From Cymbidium sinense (taxonomy: Eukaryota; Streptophyta; Magnoliopsida; Asparagales; Orchidaceae), in contig CM038214.1 in NCBI GenBank assembly GCA_021442155.1, positions 25,011,808 to 25,075,807 on the forward strand: DNA of 64,000 nt, written 5' to 3'. Positions 48,092 through 58,847 of the stretch are shown here, piece after piece; the first letter of the stretch is position 1, and each line of letters begins with the position of its first letter. The notes under the pieces are model-generated. The model worked only from the letters and a program-made list of their open reading frames with translations, made no database searches and was not told the origin of the DNA. Made by a program: the position numbers and the translations under genes.

Positions 48092-48173
<82 letters not shown>

Positions 48174-50658
48174 AACCAAGACAACAAGACAGCAAAAGGC
48201 AGCAGCTGTCCATAGTACCACCCATTCAAAATAGACATTGCATTCCAAGGAGATAGCAGCACAAGCCTAACTAAACCCAGGTGGGAATAGAAATAATAGC
48301 AGTTAATGTAGATCACAGCTATCAAGAAATAAATAGTAGCCCAGACATAAATAACAAGGGAAATCAGAAAGCCAACCCCAATAATAAAATAGTTAGTGCA
48401 ACATTGGAACCCACCAGAGGATAAATCAAAATGGGTATTCAAATTAGGGTCCTCATTAGAATCTAGAAAAAACAAGATAGTAGATAACCAAGACAAAAAA
48501 AATAGCCAAAAGAGTAGTAGCCAAAAGACAGACCAAGACAACAAGGACAGATGGCCATAGAACCTCTCAATCGAGTAGACATTGCAATTGTTAGTAACCA
48601 AGTAGATAGAGCATAAAAACATGGATCAGCGGAGGCCTGACAAAAATAATCGAACATGAAAGTCAAAATAACTTGCTAAACATAGGACCCTAAAGTCTAC
48701 AACCAACAAAGATAGAGCCAACATTGGAATCAGAAAAATGATAGAAAATATCCAAGACAATAAAAGCGACAACGAAAACCGACTAGATAGAGAACACCAT
48801 TCAAAATAAAGATAATATAAGTTTAAGCGAAAGAAGATGGAGAAAAGAGCGATAAAGTAGTCCATAGAATTTAGATGATAAGCATATAATAAACCAAAAA
48901 GGAGATTCAAATCAAAAGCCACCAAGCAGCAACAACTTCATTAGAGGCTTGCTAAACAAAACAAACCAAAACCCCAGAAATAGCATGTAAAGTATTATTC
49001 TAGTTCGAAACAACAGTATTACCAAGAGTGGCCAAAAGTCCACCCATTGAGTAAATAGAGCATATGTAAAGATCCAAATAATCAAATGGAAAATCATAGG
49101 GTTATGCAATTTGAGAACCAAGGGGATAAAATAGCGGAGAAATCGGTTACATTGTTAAGAAATAGTCGAGAAACAAAAGCAGAAACAGATAAAAACTAGA
49201 AAAAGACAATGAACAAAATTACACCACCATATAAAATTCCAATAAAAATAGAGATGTAAAGTAGCAATAGAAAGGGTTCAAAAGATATTCAATAGAAAAA
49301 CCTTCAGATAAAGATGATCAAACTAAACCCATAACCACATTAAAGGCAAACTAAGAAGCCATAAAGGAAGTCCAAACCTACAAGGAATTAATAAAATTGA
49401 ATAGGAAATTGCAAAATCTCTCTTGGTAGATTGGGAATATGAAAGGGCAAAAACAAGACAACACCAACGACACCTGAACGGATAAACAACCACAATAACA
49501 GCTTGTTGGATTAAAGACTCAATGATCCAGACCATCCAATAACCAAGAAAGAAAATAATAGCAAGTTGACCATAAAACCAACCATTCAAAATATACAATG
49601 CATAAGTTAAATCCCAGATAGTTAAGGAAGAGGTCTAGAAGACTAAGAACAGATGTAAAATAGTAGTGGTGAAAAATAGCGACATCCTAGGTTTTAATTT
49701 AAACATTCAAAAATGAGAGATAAGAAATAGTCAAGCGAGAAAAATAAAAGCCCTCTTGCGTACAACCTCAAAAGAGGCCCGAACAAAACAAAACAAAACC
49801 ACAGAAGCAACATGAGGAGCAATAATCCAGATCAGCCAACATCCAGGATAGCAATTACCAACAAGTGGATCTACACAATTTTAATAAAGGTAAAAAACAA
49901 CAGATTAATTGATCGCGCTGGATGAGAACAAGAAGGCGTGGAAGAACACCAGATAATATACTAAGGTTAGCATAGATGAATCCAAAATCCAACAACCATA
50001 GGTTAAAATAACACTACAATTATTGAAACCATAGGATAAGTCAATAAAAAGCAGTGGGGCAACAGAGCTACCATGAGGGATCAAAAGGGTTTTATCAATG
50101 AAATCCTTTAGAAATCAGCTAGCGGAGAACTACCCTCCTGGAGAAATCATACTGAAAGGAATTCATTTAAAAATACCAAAAAGAACCATTAATAATAAAA
50201 AGGTATTGCATTTTCTTTCCTTAAGGGTTACATATACATTCGGAAATACATTAAACCAACTCCAAGACCAATACGGACAAAGGGCCCAAAAGCCCATAAC
50301 AATTAAACCTTTAACATAGATGTTGCATCCAGAAACAACAAGACCCCAAACAAGGTTGGGATAATTAAACTAACAACAGATGCCACTTAGCTCATCAAAG
50401 GACAAGGAAGGAGTAATATGATGCATCAACAAATTCCAAAGAAGCAGGGGCACATTAACAGTAAAAATAGTAGAGGCAGTAAGCTCCCAATTAAAGCTAA
50501 GATAATTAAACCAACAGCACGTGCCACAGAGATCAACAAGTAAACATCAAGGGATATCAGGTTGATGCATTAGCAAATACCAAAGAAATAACAAAAGTAA
50601 ATAGAAAATGATCATGCAATAAAAGAGGTATTGAAGCAGGTGAATCCAACAGGTTAGA
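47377..50658 (-). mobile_element. LINE E 3' region (long, with internal repeats)
   Basis: About 3.3 kb after the ORF2 stop, T-rich in sense and without a recognisable domain. It is internally repetitive. A module with CCATAG-ACC-CCCATTCAAAATAGACATTGCAT (+ strand) recurs diverged near 48207, 48550, 49028 and 49567. A pair of about 141-bp units begins ATAATTAAAC at 50361 and 50502. Related sequence forms the 3' part of LINE B and all of fragment D, which supports its being part of this element family. Long hydrophobic open frames (for example 48622-47891) are by-products of T-rich sequence and the TA repeat. Confidence 0.75.
48094..48170. repeat. (TA)n microsatellite
   Basis: About 38 uninterrupted TA units inside the LINE E 3' region. 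Not present in the related copies B and D, so it expanded in this copy. It produces the Tyr-Ile runs seen in overlapping open frames, which are not genes. Self-complementary and able to form a cruciform. Confidence 0.97.
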
Positions 50659-53600
50659 TTAATTTCTGAGATAAGGAAACCCAGTATTGTCCAGATTAAC
50701 CAAGCCATGCAAATGTTTAGGAAGGGTTAGTTGATCAAAGAATTTTTTTCCATCCAATCTAGCAGATTGGCGGATGATCACACATGCATTACCCTCATGC
50801 CATACATGAGTGATTTTAAAAGTTAGAGGAGAGTTCTAGTTTGCTTAAGAAGGTAGTACAATTTACTATTACCCATATTGGTGGAAGTCAAGAGATCAAT
50901 CAGCAGAAGGGAATCCACCTCAATCCAAATATTGAGCCAACCTTTTTGAAGGCAAATCTCAAGAGCTTTGTACACTGCCATGAGCTCAGCAAAGGGAATA
51001 GAGTAGGGATTAAGGGGGTAAGAAAAGGCACGTAGGACTTTTCCATTAAGATTTCAGAAAATTCCACCACAGTCTGAACCTTTATGAGAGATAGAGCCAT
51101 CGATGTTAACTTTAATAGTATTAGCATGAGGTTTTACCCAATAAATAATCATGTCATCTTTACAGATGTGGTGATCCAACAAGTTAAAACCCAGTTTATT
51201 GGCCACAAATTTGCTACCTTTGAATTGTTTGTATTTAATTAAATTGGCATTAAATAAGGCACAGAGTTTGTTTTTAGTTCTAGCAATTATCCTCATGTGA
51301 TTCATAGGGATCTCATGATGTTTTGCATCATTTTGGTCCATCCATATGAACCAAATAAGAGTGATAGCAGTTATGACTTTAATGTGTCCTTTAATAGTGT
51401 TGTCAAAATAAACTTCAAGAAGTTGGTATAAATTTAAGGTGCCATTGAAATTGATAATGTTAAAGAGGTCATCATACCAAATCCAAAGTTTAGAAGCAAT
51501 GGCCCCGTTAACAAAAACATGATTCACATTCTCAATGTGAAAATGCATTGACATTTTGAAGGTAATTGAAAACCTTTACCCCACAACAAGGAGTCCACAG
51601 GGATGAAGTTTTTCAAAATATGCCAAGTAAGAACAGAATAAGAAGTAGGGATATTGTTGTTCCAAAGTTTAGAAAACACATAGGAAAAATCATGAGTTTC
51701 TTTAATGTGAATCCAAACAGTTTTAAAGTTGAAATCACCATTATGTGAAAGCTTAAAAAGGATTTGATCTTGATTGGTAGGAATAATAGGAATAATAGTA
51801 AGCATATTTAAAAGAGAGGAATATGATCTAAGCTTACTATTGTTCCACATATTACACTTAAAGAGTTCACTTTAATAGCAGTGGAATGGGTAGAAAGTAA
51901 GTCGTCAATGAACCCACCTCCAGTCCAGTTGTCTTGATAAAAGAAAGAGGAGCCAAAGTTAATCCCCCGAGAAATTAAAGATTCGGCATCCCATTTGACA
52001 GAATAAAGTCTTTTCCAAATAGGAGAGTCTCCCACTTTATAGGGGAAAATGAGAGGGTTCTTACCCTGGAAGTATTTAGCAGTCATGAAATTAGCCTATA
52101 GACTATTGTTTTTCCTAAAATTCAACCAAAGTTTATAAGAAAAAGTAGTGATAATTTCCTTGATTGGTTTACATCCAAGACCACCTTGACAAAAGTGCCA
52201 CGGGTTTTATACCAGAGAGGGTTAGTGTTGTTGTGCTTCAATGGTTTGAATGAGATACAAAGGCATGGAGTTAAGGTGCTCTTAATCAAAGTGAGCCTAC
52301 CACCAAAGAAAGTAAGTGAAATTCCCAAACAAATTTTATTAGAGATTTTTTGGATTAGTTCATCAAAATGTGAGATCTTTTGACCTTTAAAAGAGGAGCA
52401 CCAAGATATTTAATAGGAAGTTGATTTTGAAAATTAGTAATTCTCAAGATTTGGTTGGTCCTATTGCTAAGGATTTTAGAAGAAGGAATGAAACAACTTT
52501 TGCCTTCATTGAGAAAAAGAGGGCTTTCATTGCCAAATTTATTTAAAAGATTCTTTATAGTTTGAATATGAGGAATTGAGGCATTGCAAAAGATTATAAA
52601 GTCATCAGCAAAACTAAGATGAGTGATAGGAAGACCACCTTGAGTTCTATAAAACATCCTAGGATTATTGTAAGAAAGATCATTCAGACTCCTTGATAGA
52701 TATTCAACAGCAATAATAAAAAGAGAGGAGGATAGGGGATCCCCTTATCTCAAACCATGCTTTGAAGGGAAAAAACCTAGGGATTCACCATTCATGATAC
52801 AGAGAACCAAACATTTGTAATGCAATTTTGATGAGATAATATAACGAAAACCCAAGCAAATGAAGAATTTGAAAGAGGAAATCCCAAGAGAGGTTGTCAA
52901 AAGCTTTAGTAATGTCTAATTTAAAAAGGATGTTACCACCTCTGATAGGAACGTCAATTTCATGAATCAGCTATTATGCTAGATGTATGTTATCAGATAT
53001 TGCTCTACCTTTAATGAAGCCAATTTGGTTGGGGGAAATAATTTTAGGCAGTAGAGGACTAATTCTATTAGCAATTAATTTAGCAATTAGTTTATGTAAG
53101 AAGGTGCAAAGGCTGATAGTCTAAAATTGCCCCAAGATTCAGGATTATTAATTTTGGGAATAAGAACAATGGAAGTGCTAGAAAAATATCTAGCTAAATG
53201 GTTACCCTAAAAAAAATCAACAACTGCATCAACAAGGTCAGTCTTGATAATAAGCCAACAATGTTGAAAGAATTGAGTCATGTAGCCTTGGGCGATAGAG
53301 TCGTGTTCATCTGTGAGAATACTATCAATCTCAACTTAGTAGGGATAAGCGAGTAAGTGGTTTTCATCATTAGAGATCATAGAGGAGATCAAATGTGTGT
53401 TGGAGATGGCTTCTAAGGAGGGTTGTTGTTTAATAAATTTTGAAAATGATGTATGATAGAATCTTTAATATCATTATTATCAGTAATCTAGGTTCCATTA
53501 TCATTTTGATTTTTTTTAATAGAGTTTAAGGCTTTCTTTTTTTAAAAAAGAGCATGGAAATACCTTATGTTTCTGTCACCATCAGCAATATGTTTGCTAG

Positions 53601-54591
53601 AAGCCTTTTTGCGCCAGTAGGTTTCCTCCATATTCTGATAATTAGTCAAGTTATCTTTAGCAGCATTCAAATAATCAATCTTGTAGTCAAAGCCTTCAAG
53701 AGAGAGCAAACAAGTTGTTCCATATTTTTTGAGATTTGTAAAAGATTTTTAAAATGATGCTTGTTCCACCAATTTAGATTTTGTTTAAGCCTTTTAGCTT
53801 AAGCCAAAGGTGAATCATGCCTTTAAGAATTATCGGGATGAATAGGGGCCATAATTAAAACAACATTAATGAAATCAATGTTGGATCCACATATTTTGGA
53901 ATCTAAAAGGAGTAGGGAGGATAATAATCTAGTGGAGGGATTTTTGGAAATCAAAAGCGAGCATGGTCAGATAAAGTTACACTCAAATGTTCAAGTAAGA
54001 GGCCATTGATTGATCCAAAGGGAATTAAAGAGGGTCTATCAAAGCGCCAAAGTCTAGATTATGCCACATGTGAAAGAAAAAAATAATATCAATCAGATTA
54101 TAACCAAGAATTATATTAGAAAATTCTTCCATGGAATGAGTGTTAGGAGAGCAACCTTCCCTTCTTTCTGAGGAAGTGAGAATAGTGTTAAAATCAGCAC
54201 CAACCAACCAAGGTTTATTGATAGAGGAGGCAAAAGTTCTTAAGTTATCCCAAAGGATGCTCCTACCAGTTCTACTAGAAGAAACATAAATAAAAGAACC
54301 AAGAGAAGAAAATTCACCCAATGAGATTTGAACATTAACCAATTGTTGATGGTCATCAAGGATAGAGATGTTGACTAGATTATTCCAAAAACACCAAATT
54401 TTTTTGCTAATATTATAAAAGGAGTTTTGAAAGCCAAGCATTCTAGCAACTTGAGTGATCTTAGAAGAGTGTATGAATGGTTCAAGAACAACAAGTAAGG
54501 CTATATTATGAGTGCGGCAAAGGCCTCTAAAACAATTGTGGACAATGAGAGTCCCAATACCCCTAACATTCCAAATAAGTAAATTAATCAT
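50659..54591 (-). pseudogene. LINE E ORF2 (endonuclease / reverse transcriptase / RNase H)
   Basis: Endonuclease: starts MINLLIWNVRGIG at 54591, has LEP with the catalytic Glu, GADFNTI near 54200, and LSDHARF with the Asp-His pair near 53957-53975. Linker: PFRFQNMWIQH near 53900 and YWRKKASKHIADGDRNIRYF near 53560-53620. Reverse transcriptase: MNGESLGFFPSKHGLR, GDPLSSSLF and the catalytic LSFADDFIIF (about 52590-52620). A zf-RVT region (51850-51524) ends in SKCQCIF. RNase H: KVNIDGS near 51110, FAELMAV near 50980, EVDS near 50915, each with an acidic catalytic residue. It ends HLHGLVNLD...GFPYLRN with stop 50659-50661. At least ten frame breaks. Confidence 0.93.
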
Positions 54592-54732
54592 AATAAATAA
54601 GAAGAAAAAAAGAATAGAAGGATAAGAAAAAATAAGAAGAAGAAAGACACATGATGTAATCATTTATGGGAAGTTAGAAGATCTAGTTGTTAGTGGAGCT
54701 ATTAGTGAACATTCTTGCTTTAAAGGATTTTC

Positions 54733-56024
54733 TTAGTAAGTTTGAAAAGGTCTATCTATGTCCAAAGTATCTCCATCAGATTGATTTGTGAAATTTAGAG
54801 TAGGGTTAGTATCTATCAAAACATTCCTAATTTTAATTTCCCATTCTTCAGTGTCAGAATTAAGATGAGGAATTGGATTAGCCTGAGTATCACTCTGAAG
54901 GGTATGAGAAGGAGAGGTTATGAAGCCATTAATAGCACAATTTTCATGTTCAGTTTCAGAAATAATTTTCAGATTTTGTTCCACTACCAAAGAGTCAACA
55001 TTTTTCATATTATGAACTATCATCAAATGGGCACTTTCAGAATTAGTTTTCAGATTTTGATCTGACCTAAAGTTCCCATTCAAGTCACCACAAGGGTTCA
55101 TATGAGTCTCATCGGGTTCACTAGCCAAAAAAAAGGTATTGTCTAGAGGAACCAAAGTATTACAATTAGAAGCAATAGGTAACCTCCTCATGAATGAGCC
55201 ATATTAACTTTTGCTCCAAATGCTCTCCAATAGACAAATCAGTAGATAATAATCCCTTTTGAGGAACTTTAGGCACATAAGCCAATTTATTAGTTTTCAT
55301 TTTGAGAGGGATTAGGTTGGGTTTAATCTTTTAAGATGAGGATGCAACAAAGCATTTAGAATGATCATGACCATGAATATGTGTGCAAAAAATAGGAAAT
55401 TTTAAATTCCACTTTTTGATTATAGCCAAATTTCTTAGAGCTGATCCATACTTCTTTTGGAAACTTTTTGGTAATATCAATCTCAACTAAAATATGAGCA
55501 AGCGATGGTGCGTGATCTCACCGGTGGCGATCAATTTGGAGAGGTCGAAAGAGAGCCCCAAGCAAGAGGACTTGATGTGTAACATAATGTATTCTCATAT
55601 TAGGAAGGGCATAAAGGAACAATAGGGGATTCCTCTCATCAAAAGAGACCATTTCAAAAGTTTTATTTGACAATTATACACAAAGTAGGAGCGACGAGCA
55701 AAACTCTTGAGTAATCTAAGTCATTAAATAGCTGAATAAGGACATGCCTAGGATCAATCAATCCAATAGTGAAAATGCCAAAGAGCTTTAGGCTATGAAA
55801 AAGGATCGGATATTATCAAGAGTCGGGCGACGTAAGGAAAATTTACCAACTAAAGAGAATTCAAATGGCTTAGTTTTCCACGCGTCAAGATCCGAGCACA
55901 TTACGGTAGGCATTCTATGATGTGGAGATCAGTTAACTAAAGCATTAGGGGAAGTGCTCTTACCAAATAATGCATCCTTGAAGGACTTAATAGCAGGCAG
56001 AGTAATAGGTGGAGTTGAATCCAT
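54733..56024 (-). pseudogene. LINE E ORF1 (DUF4283 and zinc-knuckle protein)
   Basis: Starts at the ATG complementary to 56022-56024 with MDSTPPITLPAIKSFKDAL. The DUF4283 region follows with FEFSLVGKFSLRRP (about 55865-55830) and later broken frames. The zinc knuckle (about 55345-55390) lacks its second Cys and the next Lys: it reads C-T-H-I-H-G-H where the intact copy in LINE C reads C-S-H-C-K-I-H-G-H, fitting a 6-bp in-frame deletion. The C-terminal tail is open for 152 codons (55191-54733), acidic and Asn/Ser/Thr-rich, with an internal near-repeat (QNLKTNSESAH and QNLKIISETEH). Stops and frameshifts lie in the N-terminal two thirds. Confidence 0.87.
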
Positions 56025-56216
56025 AATACCTTGAAATTGAAGCCTGGCCTTCCAAGTTCAAAGAGCTCGTTCTTGGCACACCTCACCATTGATAGAACAA
56101 GGGATACTCACTTTGACAAAAAATAAAAAACAAATTATGATCGAAGGATCAAAATTGGCAAGCTCAAGAAAGTAATAAGGAACAGAATCTCAGGCCTTTG
56201 AGGAAGATGAGTTTGA

Positions 56217-58847
56217 TTTTTAGGGTTTAGGGTTTAGTGTTTAATGGTTAGGGTTTAGGGTTTAGGGTTTAGGGTGTTAGGGTTTACAGTTTTAGGGTTT
56301 AGGGTTACGGTTTAGGTTTTAGGGTTTAGGGTTTAGGGTTTAGTATTTAGGGTTTAGGGTTTAGGGTTTTATAGTTTAGGGCTTAGGATTTATAGTTTAG
56401 GGTTTAGGGTTTTGGATTTTGGGTTTTGGATTTGGGGTTTAGGGTGTTAGGGTTTAGCTTCATGGTTTAGGGTTGTAGGTTTATGGTTTAGGGTTTAGGG
56501 CTAAGGGTTTTTTTATGGTTTAGGGTTAGGGTTTCTTTATGGTTTTGGGTTTAGGGTTTAGGTTTTAGGTTAAGGGATCAGGTTTTAGTTTAGGTTTATT
56601 TTTTAAATATGTGAACTGGTAGGTTTTTTTTTATTTTAGGGTTTAAGGTTTAGGGATTAAGGTTAGCTTAGGGTTTGTAGTTTTTTTAAAAAATTAAGTA
56701 AACCAATAAGTTTAGGTTTAGGTTTATTTTGTTTATTATTTATTTATTTTAGTTTATTTTATTTTTTATTTTTATTTGGGTTTATTTTTTATTTTTATTT
56801 GGTTTTGTTTATTTATTTTAGGTTTATTTATTTTAGTTTATTTTTTAGGTTTAGGTTTAGGTTTAAGTTTATATTTTAGTTTAGTTTTATTTTTATTTTA
56901 TTTTTAGGTTTAGGTTTTTTTAGGTTTCTATTTTCTTATTTAGGTTTAGGTTTTAGTTTTTTATTAAGGTTTATTTTCAGGTTTTATTTTTTAGTTTAGG
57001 TTTAGGTTTTTTTTTAGTTTATTTTATGTTATTTAGGGTTTAGGTTTAGGTTTTGGTTTAGGTTATTTTTGGTTTTGGTTTAGGTTTAGTTTTTATTTAT
57101 TTTAGTTTAGTTTGTTTTAAGGTTTTATTTATTTTAGTTATATTTTATTTTATTTAGTTTAGGTTTTGGTTTAGGTTTAATTTATTTTAGGATTACATTT
57201 AAGTTTTATTTATTTTAGTTTAGTTTATTATAGTTTAGGTTTATGTTTATTTTATTTTGTTTATTATCATTATTTATCTTTTTTTTAAAATAAAGTAAAC
57301 CGATAGGCATAGATTTATTATCTTTTTTTAGTTTATTTTATTTTTTATTTTTATTTAGGTTTATCTTTTGTTTATTTAGTTTAGTTTATTTATTTTAGAT
57401 TTATTTATTTTTGTTTTGGTTTTATATTTTAGTTTATTTAGGTTTAAGTTTATTTTTTAGTTGAGTTTTATTTTTATTTTATTTTTTAGGTTTAGGTTTT
57501 ATTTTTTATTTTTAGCTATGTGTTTAGGTTTTTCTTTTATTTTTTTGAGTTTAGGTTTTACATTTTTATTTTATGTTTATTTTTAGGTTTTATTTTTTAT
57601 TTTAAGTTTATGTTTATTTTTAATTTAGTTTATTTTATTTAGTTTTGGTTTAGGTTTAGGTTTATGTTATTTAAGGTTTTGGTTTAGTTTTATTTATTTT
57701 AGTTTATTTTATTTTGTTTAGGTTTAAGTTTATTTTATTTTGTTTATTTTAGGGTTTTTTTTTAAGTTTAGGGTATAGGGTTTAGGGTATAGGGTTTAGG
57801 GTTGTAGTTTTTAGGGTTTGGGCTTTAGATTTAGGTTTTAGGGTTTAGGGTTTAGGGTTTTAGAGTTTAGGGTTTAGGGTTTTAGAGTTTAGGGTTTAGG
57901 TTTTAGGGTTTAGGGTTTAGGGTTTAGTTTTTGTAGGTTTAGGATTAGTTAGGATTTTTATTTTATTTTTTATGGTAAATAAACTAGTAGGTTTAGGTTT
58001 ATTTAGTTTATTTTTTTATTTATTTTAGTTTATTTACTTTTTTATTTAGGTTTATTTTTTCATTTTTATTTAGGTTTTTATTTAGTTATTATTTTATTTT
58101 ATTTTAAGTTTATATTATTTTTATTTTAGGTATAGTTTTTATTTTATTTAGGTTTTTTATTTTTTGTCTTTAGTTTTGGTTTTTATTTATTTTATTTTAG
58201 TTTAGTATTCATTTTTTATTTTTTTAGTTTTAGGTTTAGGTTTAGGTTTTACTTTATATTTTTATTTTTTTTATTTAGGTTTATTTATTTATTTTTGTTT
58301 GTTTTTACTTAGTTTAGGTTTAATTGTTTAACTTTTTAGGGTTTAAGGTTTAAGGTTAGTTTAGGGTTTAGGGTTTAGGGTTTAGGTTTAGTAGGGTAAG
58401 GTTTAGGGTTTTAGGGTTTATTAGTTTAGGGTTTGATTAGTTTAATAGGTTTTAGGTTTAGGGTTATTTTTATTTTTTTAGTTTATTTTAGGTTTAGTGT
58501 TTAGGTTTAGGTTTAGTTTAGTTTAGGGTTTAGGGTTTAGGTTTTACATTTATTTAAACTTAGGTTTATTTAGTGTTTATTTAAATTTATTCTTTAGGTT
58601 TAGGTTTTAGGTTTATTTATATTTAGGTTTAGGTTTTATTTTAGTTTTAGGTTTTAGGTTTAGTTTTAGGGTTTTCTTTAGGGTTTAGGTTAGGATTTTT
58701 TTATAGTTTAGGTTAGGGTTTTAGGGTTTTAGGTTTAGTTTAGGGTTTATAGTTTAGGTTTATTAGTTTTAGTTTAGGTTTAATTTTTTTAGGTTTAGTT
58801 TTAGTTTTACTTTTATTTTTAGGTTTAGGATTTTAGGGAGGTTTTAA
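56217..58847 (+). repeat. Satellite domain right of LINE E, first part
   Basis: TTTAGGG words to about 56580. Tags at about 56607-56625 (AAATATGTGAACTGGTAGG), 56692 (TTAAGTAAACCAATAAG), 57291 and 57972 (GGTAAATAAACTAGTAGG). Same tag order and similar spacings as 44855-46113 left of the LINE, so LINE E sits inside one higher-order array. TTTAGGG-rich parts at about 57760-57960 and 58340-58760. No gene seen. Confidence 0.87.

Larger units (their letters stand above)
47377..56216 (-). mobile_element. L1-type LINE E, nearly full-length (about 8.8 kb), inactive
   Basis: Minus-strand non-LTR retrotransposon with all expected parts in sense order: 5' leader (56216-56025), ORF1 (56024-54733), spacer, ORF2 (54591-50659) with endonuclease, reverse transcriptase, zf-RVT and RNase H regions, and an unusually long 3' region (50658-47377). 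Ten T at 47367-47376 form a short poly(A) tail in sense. No LTRs. Both ends pass straight into telomere-like repeats, which hides any target-site duplication. ORF2 spans about 1310 codons, normal for plant L1 elements. Frameshifts and stops are spread throughout, so it cannot move by itself. Confidence 0.95.

Noticed and set aside
47891..48622. A 243-codon hydrophobic membrane protein
   Set aside because: It reads through the (TA)n tract as Tyr-Ile repeats in T-rich LINE 3' sequence. No domain is recognisable and the open frames are not conserved in related copies B and D.
50098..51035. Plus-strand open frames at 50098-50319 and 50841-51035
   Set aside because: Antisense to the LINE E 3' region and RNase H coding region; no support as genes.
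47377..56216. LTR retrotransposon or pararetrovirus
   Set aside because: Domain order is endonuclease, reverse transcriptase, zf-RVT, RNase H, with an A-tail and no LTRs, protease or integrase: an L1-type LINE.
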